From NCBI GenBank assembly GCA_032717465.1, contig CM064655.1, forward strand, positions 22,100,146 to 22,164,145: DNA of 64,000 nt, in the 5' to 3' direction. The number at the start of each line of letters is the position of its first letter. Within the stretch, counting starts at the first letter, position 1. Position numbers and translations under genes: made by a program. This document shows, piece after piece, positions 44,651 to 58,935 of this stretch. Under the pieces are notes generated by a model. That model was not told where the DNA came from and ran no database searches. It saw only the letters and a list, made by a program, of their open reading frames with translations. Source of the stretch: Coenobita brevimanus. Taxonomy: Eukaryota > Arthropoda > Malacostraca > Decapoda > Coenobitidae.

Positions 44651-45720
44651 CTCCTTCCCTGGCCACCCCCAGTTTGTATGGGTCGTGTGGGTGGGAGAGA
44701 ACGGGGGAAGAGGGTGGAGTGAGAGAGGGTAAAATGCTGGGGCGGGATGGGTGAGGGAAGAGTTGGTTGAAGAAGAAGAAAGACGAGGAAGAGACTGAGA
44801 GTCAGGGTAAGATTGAGGAAGGCAGAGGTGCTTTGGTGTAGGAGGGGATAGATTTAGGAGGGAGTTTGGTAAGGAGTAACGATGAGGGAGGGGAAGAGTG
44901 GGGTGAGGGACGAGCAAATGACAGAATAGGTGAGGGAGGGGAAGGGTGAGCGTGAGGGAGAGGAAAAGTGAGGGAAAGTGAGGAGATTGGCAGAGCGAGG
45001 TTTATGTTGGAGATGAGATGAGAGTGAGAGAGGGGTGGATGACTGGCAAGGTGAGTGTGTAGATTAAGAAGTGAGGTAAGAGTGAGGGGCAGGGTGAGGG
45101 AGGGGTAGTTTGAAGGTCAAGTTGGATGAGGGGAAAGGTGAGGGAAAGGATGGGTGCAACGTGCGGAGAGATGGTGGTGTGAGGAGTAGGGCAAGAGGGG
45201 GATGGATGGAGTGGGTTGGTGAGGTAAGAGCAGCATTAGGGGATGAGAGGCAGGGTGACGAAATGATAGGGTGAATGGAGGGGTTAGGATCAAGGTGAGG
45301 AACAGAATAAGAGAAGGACAAGGTGAAGGAGAACTCAGAAGGAATGGGTTACAGGGAGTAGCGAGCTAGGCAAACAAGGATGACAGGAAAGTTGAGGGTG
45401 AGTGATGGGCAAGAGGGCATGGTTAGGGCAAAACACAGGGAAGGCACACTGGGAGAGAGGCAGGCTAAGAAAAACTGAGAGAGTGTAGGATTAGGAGGAA
45501 AAGTGGAGAAAGGCCAAATGAGAGAGGTCTGTGTAAAGCAAAGTAAGAATGGCTGTGGGAGTGTGAGGCAGGGTGAAAGTAGGCAGGAAAAGGGTGAGAC
45601 AGGATGAGGACGAAGCAAAGGGACAGGATGAGGGGGGGAAGATGATGAGAGGGCATTGGGAAGGCAAGCTGGGAAAGGGGTAGGGAAAGATATTGGAGGA
45701 GCAGGAGGGGGGTCGAACCT
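44651..45720. repeat. G/A-rich GTGAGGGA degenerate minisatellite
   Basis: More than a kilobase of purine-rich plus strand where GGTGAGGGA, GGGTGAGG and GGCAGGGTGA recur at roughly 15-40 bp. Minus-strand Pro/Ser/Leu frames here are compositional. Confidence 0.65.
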
Positions 45721-45915
45721 GAACACTTAATCCCAGCTGCAGCCAATAACCTTTGAAGGGTCAGAGGGTCGCAGGAGGCAGGCAGGCAGGCAGGAGTCAG
45801 CTGGGTAGTCGCTTGAGTGTCTTCCCAGCGGTCTCTTTTACACAATGATATCAGAGATCTGGGTCTGTCCCGGTCTTCTCTTTTCATTCAGTACTTTTAT
45901 ACATGTTCATTGTTA

Positions 45916-45968
45916 GGTGGTGTAACAACTGGGAAGTCTCTTGTGGTGTAACAACTGGGAAGTCTCTT
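45916..45968 (+). repeat. 26-bp tandem duplication
   Basis: GGTGTAACAACTGGGAAGTC and the following CTCTT occur twice in direct succession. Confidence 0.9.
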
Positions 45969-47040
45969 ACAATTCTTTTTCTTTCTGTATCGTACAACCC
46001 AACTCTCCGTACTATATATTTCTCTTTACCCTTTGGCTCTGGGATACTTTCGTGAACTGAACATAGTTATGTGGAGTTAGCCCAAACTAAGTGCAAAATT
46101 CATAGTTAATGTTCTGTTTAAAGCTGAACTGACAGAATTGTTCCTACTGCAGTGGATTTTCTCGAACCAACTAAAATTGTTAGGGGATAGTGGAGATAAT
46201 AATAATACAACAAGCCTCGTAATTATCAGCGGAAAGGTTATCCCGTTATGGTAATCCACTGATGCATTGTGCCCGTGAGGCAACCTGGTGAGTATTGTGT
46301 ATTGTGCTTCAGCGGATATGTCAGTGCACCAGCAAATTAGTTAGAATTTTCTTCGAATTTTGCGTGTCAATGTCGTTCATTTATGGCTTGCAAGATGGTC
46401 TGGTGTACAGTGGCGCTGCATGACTCCACCCCATTAATCGCCTACACTAACTAAATTCAAAATCAGCCGTCATGTGCCAGCTTCGGCCTTGTGCTTAATT
46501 TTTCTCGTCCATTTCCCTTCCCCGACGCCAATATACAGTGACGTAAAAGCATAATTCTTTTGTAGGTAAAGGATTAACTACTTCACATCTATTGCTTCTT
46601 TTGTTATATATGTTCTTGCTGCCGTAGGACGATTTTATTTCAGCTAAAGAGAGTTTTTTCCAACTGAATGCGTTAAATAGTGCTCAAAATAACTCGTTGC
46701 AATACAAGAACTTTTTACCAAAGTGAAAGAAATCGTCTGAGGTGGCAAGATTGAACTAAAAATGGTGTCCTCGAATTGAAGGTGATTTACCCCTTCGGTA
46801 TAGGAACATGAAATATAATATTTTTATACCTACTATGACGATGATGTCGATGATGATGATAATGATACTTCTTGCAGTCGCTGGACGTTTACAGGTTTAT
46901 TAATTTCAGGAGAGATCATTCGCACTTATATTTAACTGATCAGAAATAATATCTTGATAACTTTTTGCACTACGATAACGTCTTATTTGTACCGAAGGAA
47001 ATAATACTTGTCTCTTATATTTTCCCCTGGCTTTTCTTTC
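45969..47040. other. Interval without genes
   Basis: Contains a GACGATTTTATTTCAGCT motif at 46628-46645 and a short GAT tract at about 46838-46865. No supported gene. Confidence 0.45.
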
Positions 47041-47740
47041 TCGTCATTTTCTTTATTTAGGTTCTGTCTCACACCCACCCACCCCTCTCTCCCTTCTTCG
47101 TCCTCCTCTCGTCTTTCCTTCCCTTCCTCTTCTTGCTCTCCCTCCCATTCACTTTTTCCTCTTCTCTCACATTTCCCTCGCTCTCATACCTCCCTCTCCT
47201 TTCCTCTTCCCTCTTCTTCCTCCCCTTCCCTCACCTCTTCCTTCCCCTTTCTCCTTTACTTCTTTTCCTCCTCTCGCTTCTCCTTCGCCTCTCTCGTCAA
47301 ACCCCACTTTTACTCATCTTCCTCCCACTAGCCCTTCATATTTCCTTCCCATTCACATCCCCCTTCTTCCCTTTCTCTCTTTTCTCCCTCCTTTACTCAC
47401 CTCTCCTACCGCCTTTCTCGCTTTACTCTCCCTTGTCCCTCCTCTCTCGCCCTTTCCTTATCTTCCCTTCCCCCTATTCCCCTTTTTCTTTCTCCCCTTC
47501 TCCCCCTTTCCACACTCCTTTTCTGTTTCCCTTCATGCCTCATCCCTCCACACACCCTTCCCTACTCACCTCTTCCAACTCTTATTTCCCCCTCTCTCTT
47601 CCACTTCCCCTCTGTTGTTCTCCTATCTTTCCTGCTTCTCTCCTTTGTCTTCCTCCTCCTCTCCCTTCTCGTCCTCCTCTTCCTAGCATCTTTTCCCCCC
47701 TCACCGTCTCCCTCACCCCCTTCACCTCTAGGACGGGACC
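47041..47740. repeat. Pyrimidine tract (C/T-rich), 700 bp
   Basis: The plus strand is overwhelmingly C and T with CCTTC, CTTCC and CTCTCC words. The 330-codon plus frame at 47133-48125 is a by-product and runs on into GT and GA microsatellites. Confidence 0.85.
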
Positions 47741-47793
47741 TCACCACCTGAACATTTTGAGGATCTCTCTATCGCGAGAACCAGGCAAGAGTC

Positions 47794-47795
<2 letters not shown>

Positions 47796-47850
<55 letters not shown>

Positions 47851-47948
47851 AGGGGGAGGATCTTCTGAAGTGGTGGGTGAAGGAGTGTGGGTGTGTCAAG
47901 GGACGTAAGAGGCTGGGTCATGGGAGTCTGGACGGGAGAATGAATGTG

Positions 47949-48038
<90 letters not shown>
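47796..48038. repeat. (GT)n and (GA)n microsatellites
   Basis: GT at about 47796-47848 and GA at 47957-48038. Confidence 0.95.
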
Positions 48039-48040
<2 letters not shown>

Positions 48041-49107
48041 AACTGATTTACAAGTACCAGGAGCACCTTCAGCTCGAGTGGGCCATCCTATCCTGAATAA
48101 CACGTCTGACATTATTGAGAATTAAGTAAAAACGACGGATGGAAGTTGATTTTACCTTCGACCTAAGCCTGCCTCTCTTCAGCTTAATAAAATGCCAGTA
48201 ATATGGCATTCGCTTGAGTTATATATGAATACATTCTTCGTTGATGGGTTTACATTACCCCAGTACGAAGGAAAAAACAAAGAATGGTGTCTCACACTGA
48301 AGATTTTTGCAGCCCAAGAAGAATCGTGGTCAAAGTTGGCTTAAAGCTTCACCTTTTCGAGTTCTTAATTTTATCTGCTGGTCAGTATTCCTAAGCTGGG
48401 AGTCAACATGCTTTCCTGTTCACAGATATTGATATGATGTGTCAGGGAGGAGAGCAGCCCTATGTGTGGAGTATATTGTGAGAAATAACAGGTGACCTTT
48501 GACTAGCCCCAGAGTCCAGCCTACCCTAAGCCAACACGCCAGCCAGCGTGAATTTGACTGTCCGTACACAAAACCCCCAATTTGCTTCCACAACCAGTCA
48601 TTCTTCTGCCTAAAAGTTTTCATAATATAATATTAAGGGTCGGCTGCACACAATGTTGAGGAGGAGATTGGTTCCGGGAGGAGGGCGTTGGGGCAGTGGG
48701 TGCGTGTGTTGACCCCTGGAGCCTTTGTTTGCCCGGTTGAAATGCCTGGATGAGGTTAGAAAGGTGGGAGGAAAGGGAAGTAAGGGATAGGGTTGGGTCA
48801 AATGTGCTGGGAAGGGTACTGATCTGTGAGTAACCCTGGTGAGTTAAAGGATTATAATAATGATTATTATTATAAAAATAAATCAGTTTATTCATTACAG
48901 TCACCGGTTGAAAATACAAAGGTCCTTCATGAAGACAGCTGACCAGTTCTTGACCTGTTCACCTCATTATGTCTTTCCTTCTGCCCATATCCTCCAGTCA
49001 TTAAAGCACAATATGCCCAGGTATGTCGAAATGAAATAATCATGACTTGGACTCTCTTTTGTTCGGAAAGGACTTTCTTCTGGCTTCCTGCGTTTACAGA
49101 TTCACTG
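48039..49107. other. Interval without genes
   Basis: An inverted variant of the ATTTTATTCAGCT motif lies at about 48180-48205. Nothing else recognised. Confidence 0.4.
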
Positions 49108-49309
49108 TTTTTACTCTAACCTGACCCGTATTTTCATCCTTTTTGTAGCTTATTTCACGTAGCTCAGTGACGGAAAAGGACATTGCTACGACTCTACATC
49201 CTTTCCATAACACCTCTTTGTGACTAAAACCATATTTTAGTGTTAACCTGTATTTACAATTCAGTACTGAGATGGAGAGAGGAAAGTTTTCGGCCAGGTT
49301 AGAGTAAAA
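49108..49309 (-). mobile_element. MITE family, copy C
   Basis: About 202 bp with inverted ends TTTTACTCTAACCTGACC and GGCCAGGTTAGAGTAAAA, the best-preserved termini of the family. Read on the minus strand, its interior matches copies A and B (CTGAGCTACGTGAAATAAGC and AAAAAGGATGAAAAT). Confidence 0.7.
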
Positions 49310-51417
<2,108 letters not shown>

Positions 51418-51823
51418 CTCCAAGGCCATTAGGGAACGAACGGGATCCAACCTCACTCGTCAGGCCACTAATCGCCCTTCCTTTTCCCAAGTTCTCCACA
51501 CCTCCGTTGCTTCGTCGGATCACTCACGTTCGCGACCAATTGCGAGAGGACAACCTAACACTAACCGTTCCCTTTCACGTTGTAGATCACCAACCGGCGG
51601 TCGTGATCAGTCAAATGTGCGCCGGGGTAGACAAGCCTCGATCGTGTGCTGGCGCTGTGGTCACATCGGACATCGAGCATTCAGTTGCGACCGCGAATAC
51701 CGACGTCATCCCTCACAGTGTCGCCAGCGTACGCCATCACGAACGTGTCGCCCCAAGTGCAAATATCATAAGACCAGTACGACTCACACTACTGAGGAGT
51801 GTCGTTTCCTAAACAGTCGCTAG
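51418..51823 (+). pseudogene. gag: Gag C-terminal fragment with zinc knuckle
   Basis: The frame leaves the microsatellite and becomes Ser/Arg/Gln-rich, then has CWRCGHIGHRAFSC, a C-x2-C-x4-H-x4-C nucleocapsid knuckle that binds RNA, followed by a second Cys/His-rich stretch (CRPKCKYHKTSTTH). It ends in TAG at 51821-51823. The matrix/capsid part is lost. The next frame (protease) is open from 51796, one base back, so gag and pol overlap by 28 nt as in elements using -1 frameshifting. No classic slippery heptamer is obvious in the overlap. Confidence 0.75.
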
Positions 51824-52566
51824 TCGGGGGAAGGGGAGCGCTCGCACCGGACCCGTATCACCTAACTACAGAAGACCAACTCCCCATCCGCCATGTAGGG
51901 CCTATCACTTCTTCAGGCTTAGTCATTCTAGGGCGGAGTGAAGACGTACAAACCTCGTTTTTCATGGATACGGGGTCTATGGTAAATTTGATATCTGAAA
52001 GCTCCTTAAACAGCATTAGGGGACCAGGTAAAAGGGTCGGCATTCTTGAGCCACCGGACATTCGTTTATGTGGTGTGGATGGCTCCGAGTTTCGAGTCAA
52101 AGGGCGAGTTGTTTTGAAAATACAATTAGATAAAGCTCTGACATCTTTTACAGTGACATTTCATGTTACAAATGACCTCAAATATCCAGCAGATGCCCTT
52201 CTAGGCTTACCCACCATGGCTGAATACAACATAGCTCTAATCCCGTCTTCTTCTAGTATAGACATTTATGGCTTTCCAGTATATGGCATGGCTTATCCAC
52301 GTCCTGTCCTTTCCCATATTAACTCAGTCATTCAGTCCCCACTATCCTCACCACTACCCGAGAGTACAGGTGAATGTTCCTCATTCTCTGAGAGTAAAGT
52401 AATAAATCCACCACTCCCTGGGAGCGTTGAAGTAAATTCACCAACTGCTACTGATACACCCTCTAATCACTTAACAGTAATCATGATAACCCCTCTAATG
52501 ACAGCACTCAAGCCGACTCAGACACGTCTCAGTTACCTACCTCACAAACTTCGAATAATGTTCTAG
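51796..52566 (+). pseudogene. pol: Aspartic protease region
   Basis: After a non-conserved leader the frame has FFMDTGSMVNLIS with the DTGS catalytic motif (near 51965), then VKGRVVLKI and ALLGLPTMAEY, the ILG/LLG-type C-terminal protease strand. Past about 52475 another frame looks more coding, so a frameshift is likely there and the stop at 52566 is secondary. Confidence 0.75.
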
Positions 52567-53171
52567 AACACGCAGAGACGAAGCGTGCAGTAACAAATCA
52601 GTGCACAACTTTGTTGCCGCATGAGTTTACCAAAGTCTCTGTTCGCGTTGTAGGTGCGACAGCTGGAGTGAATGTACTAACATTACCAGAGACGTGTAGT
52701 GTGAATGGTTTAACTTATGAGTCGGCGTTGTGTGCTGTGTTGGAGGATAACTTGTGTTACCTGTACTTACTAAATACCAGTAATGCTCCACTCAAACTTA
52801 AAAGTGGTATAAAGATTGGAGACTTTCTGGTTTACCCATCGGCCGTAAGGGAGTGCCAGGAGGTACCAATTTCCATACCTACTAAACATGGTGATGATGA
52901 TGGTGAACCCATCGGTGTGTATGCCATTAATTCTAAGGGATCTGCTCCAACCCTTTCACCTGACATACTCTCAAGCCTGACTTGTGATGATTATCCACAA
53001 CATAAAGATCAATTAGTCAATCTATTGCAATCATATCGAGAGGTAGTAGCCTTACCCGGAGAACCTATGGGTAGGACAGACTTAGTGAAGCACAACATAG
53101 AACTGGTCCAGGGTACTCAACCGATTTACATACCAGCCTACCGATTGCCTCAGCTTGAGGAACAAGACTGA
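52567..53171 (+). pseudogene. pol: Protease-RT spacer of the env-bearing element
   Basis: The frame from 52611 (open upstream to about 52475) carries CLYLLNTSNAPLKLKSGIKI and later HNIELVQGTQPIYIPAYRLP, the segment that usually leads into the RT fingers. It is thrown out of frame at about 53155-53165, where RT continues in another frame. Confidence 0.75.
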
Positions 53172-54876
53172 CGAGATGGTACAACAAATGTTAGATCAGG
53201 ATATCATTGAACCCTCTGTCAGTCCGTGGAATAACCCACTTTTCTTAGTTCCAAAGAAAGATGGCCAATTTAGACCAGTAGTGGACTATCGTCGAGTAAA
53301 TTCAGTTACTGTACCCGATCGTTTTCCATTGCTAGTCCTGACTGATTTACTGGAGTCACTAGGTGAGAACAACGTAGTCTTTACATCACTTGATCTACTC
53401 AGTGGCTACTGGCAGGTAGAAATGGAAGAATCATCTCGCCCTATAACAGCTTTTAGTACCCCTTCTGGACATTTTCAGTTCAAGAGACTTCCCTTTGGAT
53501 TAAGGAATGCCCCTTCAGTATTCATGCGACTCATCCATTCAGTTTTTTGTGGCATGATGGGCCATTCTCTCTTCGCCTATCTAGATGATATTATTATTGT
53601 GAGCAAATCCATTCCTGAACATTTTGTTAAACTTCAGCAAGTATTTCAGCGCCTTCAACTGGCTGGTCTGAAGATTAACCTCAGTAAATGTAACTTTCTA
53701 AGAAAGAAAACTAAATTTTTAGGGCATGTAGTTGATGCACAAGAGATTCATACTAATGCCGATAAAACTAAGGCGATAATCAATTTCCCGGAACCTACCA
53801 GTACAGATGTTGTAAAGAGTTTCCTGGGATTAAGTGGTTACTACCGGCGATTCATAAAAAGTTACTCACAGATCGCCGCTCCTCTGACTCACTTAATAAA
53901 GAAAAATTTGCCTTTCGTTTGGACAAATGCTCAGTCACAAGCCTTCCAAGCACTGAAAACAGCTCTTGTAAATGGCCCAGTTTTAGCATTTCCTGGTTAT
54001 ACACAACCATTTCTTTTGTGCACAGATGCCTCGGGCGCAGGCCTTGGTGCAGTTTTAATGCAATTGGATCAAAGATCAAGGAAGCGGGTAATAGCGTATG
54101 CTAGTCGCTCCCTCAACCCTGCCGAACGTAATTATAGTGTTACAGATCTCGAAGCTCTGGCAGTGGTCTGGTCCTTGAAACACTTCAGAGATATAGTATA
54201 TGGTTACCCAGTGCATATCCAAACAGACCACCTACCTCTATGCGATCTGTTCAAAGGACGTAACCTCACAGGTAGGCTAGCTAGATGGTCTGTCATCATC
54301 CAGGACTTCAATCCGACTTTTCAGTTTGTCCCAGGAAAATCGAATGTGGTCGCGGACGCACTTTCACGCAATGTGGCAGCGGCTGTCACATCAGTGCGGC
54401 CAAACAACATTGATAACACCCCACTAACACTAGAAGTCGTTCAACATCATCAGCGCAAGGACCCTGTCTGGTCCAAAATGATTTATTTCCTGGAATCGGG
54501 AGATAATTCTACCTTACCTACTCTGCCAGTACCAATTGATAAGTTCATTCTAAAAGATAATATTTTATACAGGAAAACATTTCTAACAGGGAAGGAAATG
54601 CTCAATAGGGAAGTCCACCAACTTGTCCCTACTGATCTAATATCTGCGGTACTTCAAATAGTTCATAACACACCTCATGCATCCCATCCAAGTAAAGATC
54701 GATGCTTGCGACAGGCACGTCTTGCATACCACTGGCCAACTAGCGTCGAGATATCAATGTACAGTGTGACTCTTGTATTTCGTGCCACCGTCACAAAGGA
54801 TCACCCGGATTACCTGCACCGCTCTTACAATACCCAATTCCGTCACATCCGTGGGAAACTGTTTCTATTGACCTAA
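53155..54876 (+). pseudogene. pol: Reverse transcriptase, RNase H and N-terminal integrase
   Basis: RT starts IIEPSVSPWNNPLFLVPKKD, followed by VVDYRRVN, DLLSGYWQVEM, LPFGLRNAPSVF and the YLDD catalytic box near 53578. The connection LGLSGYYRRFI leads to RNase H with CTDASGAGLGAVL, EALAVVWSLKHF and IQTDHLPL, ending NVVADALSRN. The integrase zinc domain begins (HNTPHASHPSKDRC) but a frameshift near 54755 moves its Cys pair into another frame, and the tail of this frame is not native. Typical gypsy order, RT before integrase. Confidence 0.88.
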
Positions 54877-55804
54877 AATTTCCGCTTACGGAATCAGGCG
54901 CTCAGTATTTATTTGTAGCTGTTGATCATTTCTCTCGCTACTGTGTCCTAGTTCCACTTGCAGATAAGACCGCGAAAAGCGTAGCGCGTCCTTCATCGAC
55001 CACGTAATTTGCTCATTTACTACACCCAACACAATAATTACAGATAATGGAACTGAGTTTAACAACAGTCTTCTGGAGGAAATTTGTAAACAGTACAATA
55101 TCAACAAATGCAATGTTGTCTCTAACCATCCAGCTTCAAATGGCCTCGTAGAGCGACACAACCGAAAGGTTTTGGAGTGTCTCAGACATTTAGGGTCAAA
55201 TAGTGCCTCCTGGGATGAATGGATACCCCAAGTAGCAGCTTCTATAAATAGTTCCGTCAATTCATCCATTGATGAATCTCCCTTCTTTGTCTTATTTGGG
55301 TTCGATAAAGACCTTCCCTACTCCATCCTATCTTCAAAGCTTGATCCCATCTATAATGTGGATAATTATATGAAAGTGAAAATAATGAACTTCCAGAAAA
55401 TCCATCAGTATGTCACAGCAAATCTGGCTGCATCTCAGGAGGACATGTTGCAACGCCAACATAAGTCTGTCTCACCTATCAGTATCAACACTGGAGATCT
55501 AGTCTTTGCTCGTTCCTATACTCGCACCTCCAAATTGGATGACAAAATTACAGGCCCCCACCGCGTCATAAATAAACAAGGTAACAAATTTCAAGTACAA
55601 GAATTGTCAACTAAAGATACCAAGTGGGTACATGCAGATGACCTAAAGCGTGCACCTCGAGGCCTGGTATTGGAAGAGTCCCTTGCACAACCTATCACTA
55701 CTTCTCCTTCTCCACCTGTTCCTCAGTCTGAACCTTCTTCATCCAATCATTATCGGTCAAAGCTGCGCTCCGCACATAAACATCTTCATGATCTCTCTCA
55801 TTAA
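54765..55804 (+). pseudogene. pol: Integrase core and C-terminal domain
   Basis: The core is readable in pieces. The first catalytic Asp region lies near 54868 and a second frameshift near 54985. The TDNGTEFNN block with the second Asp lies near 55045. The block HPASNGLVERHNRKVLECLR with the catalytic Glu near 55150 is in the long frame ending at 55804. The C-terminal part has DLVFARSYTRTSKLDDKITGP and VHADDLKRA, a GPY/F-like module. At least two frameshifts make it non-functional. Confidence 0.82.
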
Positions 55805-55827
55805 TTAAAAATTATTTTCTAGGTAAG

Positions 55828-57541
55828 ATGTTAGCGGTCTACCTGATGGCAGTGCTGACCCTCATAGGGTCTGGGTTGGGTGAGGACGATGGTGGAGTAC
55901 GTCCAGGGGCCTTAATCGGCTCAGGAGGCGATGTAATGGTGATTGAGAACGTCGTCTCTTTGCTATACGATTTAGAGCCCCTGGCCGACGTAGCCATCGC
56001 CCTTCCTCACTTCGCACGCCAATTGGACGAGATCAGGGCCCAACTGTCAACCATTGTTGGGAAACACAATCCTAATCAACCTTGGTACCCATTTTATCTC
56101 CCACTTTCTTGGCAACTGACTTACATCTATGACAGGTTCTCTCAACTAAATAACACGTTCTCCAGTCAGACACCAGTAGGTCGTTCACGTGTAAAACGAG
56201 GTCTTTGAAACTTTGACTTGGGAGGTGAAATTCTTAGTGGCTTATTTGGCGTAGCTACAGCTCGTGACCTTTCTGACTTCAAATCCAACCTAGCTCACTT
56301 GGCCACGGCCCTAGAATCTCAGAGTAGAGTCATTAAAGTCCAACACACTATGTTGCTAAAAATTACAGCCCACCTCAGTGAAGTCACTTACACTTTGAAC
56401 AACTTCACAGACATTCTCAGACAACAGATTTCTAAGATTAATATTGTTTCTCAGCTCGTCTATCTAAAACTTCACCTCGACAATCTCCAACTCTCTATTG
56501 ACTCTCTCCTCTCTCAGGTTTCAACCTTGGTTTGTATTCTAGTTGATGCTGTTGATGGACGTGTCACAGTGGACTTAGTACCTATTTCTGCTCTTCGCTC
56601 TGTATTGAAATGGGCTCACTCTACGTTCGACTTGTCTCCACTACTTTCTTTTTCCTCTCTAGAATTCTACTTTCCAGTTCTTGAGGCAACCCTTCTTGCA
56701 AACTGTCATGGTTCATATTCCTCTTCGCTCTGCCATCACCTTTAACGTCTTCCAACTTATTCCCTTTCCTTTCAGGTTTAATAACTCCCTAGTACAAGCA
56801 TCTGTTCTCTCGGCATATTTCCTCCTAACCCATGATCACCTTTCCATTGCCTTTATCTCCTCAACAGATCTCACCAAATGTTTTTTCCTTACCCCTACGT
56901 CACGCCTTTGTGCTGCTTACCTTCTAACTATTTTCCCTAGTAGCGCCGCGCCCTGCGAGTCTGCCTTAGTTCTCAACCATTCTGTACACTCTGCCTGTTC
57001 CTTTGCACCGGCTCCAGAACTTCCAGTCCATCACGCTCATCTCAACCACGTCCAGTACTTCTTTTTCACGGTTCCTGTCTCTGTTACAATCATGTGTCCT
57101 GGTTCTTCTATTCATTCAGTGCTTGCTAATGGTCTCTATAAGACACCTGACTATTGTACAGTCAAATCTGAATCTGTAATCACTTATGCCACTTGTTACC
57201 ACCAAGCTGTCCGCAATCACACCTATGACATCTTTCAACCACTCAACATGACTTCCACTCTACCATTTGATAATATCTCTATCACCTCTGCAAACTTGCG
57301 CATGCTAACCTTTCTAAATGAAAGTGACTTCATTATGGACCAGTTTTCTATGGCCTTCAGCCGTTCATGGGTACATCCAACAATTGTGTTTCCCTCAGTG
57401 GCCATCTCTTTGATAGGTATCATTCTTATGATCTGTGCAATGCACTGTTGTGTAAGGAAAATGGAACGCCGCCTTCAAGAAATCAGAATCGCAACCGGAG
57501 TTGTACAGCCTCCCCGGGCTGTAGAAGAAGGCAGTGTTTAA
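55828..57541 (+). pseudogene. env: Envelope-like fusion glycoprotein gene (errantivirus/baculovirus F type), broken
   Basis: Starts 24 bp after the pol stop. The first segment (55828-56208, 126 codons) has a hydrophobic N-terminal signal-like sequence (residues about 1-18) and ends with a furin-type R-x-K-R site at about residues 121-124. An in-frame TGA (56206-56208) lies two codons after the site. The same frame then continues at 56218 with a Gly/hydrophobic stretch in fusion-peptide position and a helical heptad-like region. A frameshift between about 56690 and 56740 shifts the remainder, which has multiple Cys, N-glycosylation sequons (NHT, NMT, NIS, NES) and a transmembrane segment at about 57390-57455, with a short cytoplasmic tail. 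Such proteins mediate membrane fusion in related elements. This copy is interrupted. Family call rests on architecture and position. Confidence 0.78.
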
Positions 57542-58673
57542 TGTCCATCCATGGTAACTAAAAGTGCAGAAGCATCCAAATACCATCAATTAAAAGAAAA
57601 TCAGAAAATAAATATAATATGTAAGAAATTTGAACAGAAACGCCTTACATTGTATTGAAAAAGTGTAACCAAATAGAAAACGAACAGTTCATGAGTAACA
57701 GAAAAATGTAATGGCAGCCAAAATGCTATCCATATTTTCTACTAGTAGCATACCCATATAGAATATATGTGGAACAGTAAATCTAGTGTGAAATTAATGA
57801 ACTAAAAATGGATTCATACGACACAGACAATAATAGTGTGCATCATATAGTCAGATGGGATCCTTATAAATATAGTGACCCCTACACAAGTTCAGTCGAC
57901 GAATGGGAGGCCAGCTGAGGGTCAGATGATCACCAGCGAGACGATGATTGAAGAGAGCCAGCGATGACGTGGAGACACGTGCCCTGAGCAAGATGCCGGT
58001 GGCCGCAGTTGCCAGGCGGTGCTGGTGGGGCTGCTGGGGCAGGTTCTGCTTGGTCAGCAATGCGGAAGGTGTGGGTGAGAGGGGGCGGTTGGGGTGTGGT
58101 GGGGTGAGCCGGGATGGTAATCATAAAATTATGAAGACAATGAGGACGGAAGGGCTGACACCTGTTAGTTCCTTATTGAGTTTCAGTAGAATAGCAGCTG
58201 TTGAGAAGCGATGTGGCCCGCACGTCGGTGACGACACGTCAGAGAAGTTGCAGGAAGCGTTCACTGTGGAAGACGTAGGTGTCCCAAACACAAGGCTGGC
58301 AAAAGGCAAACGTGTGGCAGGTGTGGAGAATGCACAAGCAGGTGTAGGAATCACTCCCGTCGTGGCACTAAATCACGGTAGAGGCGAAATGAGGTCCGAT
58401 ACACCTCTGCCACCAAATTGTTTCAATAGCCCCGTGCTCCCTACTCAGGTTTATTTCAAAGATCTGAGGTGACTTATAATGGAGGTTTATTCCAGAGAGA
58501 ACTTCTATACCTGTGCTCTGTTAGATGTCTAGCTCCATACTGACTCACAGCGAGCAGCGGGCGTGGGAACCTTAGCTTAAGTCAGCAGTATAGAGAAGTG
58601 TGCTGATTTCATCAATGGTACTGGTTACATATACATATATATATAGGTTTTAGGTGTACATAGTATGGGTACA
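57542..58673 (+). other. Candidate 3' LTR region of the env-bearing element
   Basis: Non-coding DNA directly after env. No second copy exists in the window, so LTR borders cannot be fixed. A TATA box and initiator (57865-57896) favour an LTR promoter. The 174-codon frame at 57948-58472 has no recognisable product and I do not support it as a gene. Confidence 0.45.
57865..57896 (+). promoter_or_regulatory. TATA box plus arthropod initiator
   Basis: TATAAAT at 57865-57871 and TCAGT at 57892-57896, with about 29 bp between the TATA start and the initiator A. This is canonical spacing for an arthropod core promoter and fits a U3/R boundary in an LTR. Confidence 0.55.

Positions 58674-58935
<262 letters not shown>

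Larger units (their letters stand above)
51418..57541 (+). mobile_element. Env-bearing Ty3/Gypsy element (errantivirus-like), decayed
   Basis: Coding order gag, protease, RT, RNase H, integrase, envelope. The 5' LTR and most of gag are absent, with the element starting against a GT microsatellite. Several frameshifts and stops interrupt pol and env. A candidate 3' LTR region follows to about 58.6 kb. Env after integrase with a furin-type site and C-terminal anchor resembles insect errantiviruses such as gypsy. This copy cannot be autonomous. Confidence 0.85.

Noticed and set aside
46415..46440. Second hAT-like terminus (CAGTGGCGCTG)
   Set aside because: No inverted partner or 8-bp duplication found nearby; chance match.
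47133..48125. 330-codon plus-strand open frame
   Set aside because: Composed of a C/T-rich tract followed by GT and GA microsatellites; Ser/Pro/Leu/Phe then CV and RE dipeptides. No domain or codon signal.
57948..58472. 174-codon frame after env
   Set aside because: No recognisable domain, odd composition and location in a probable LTR region.
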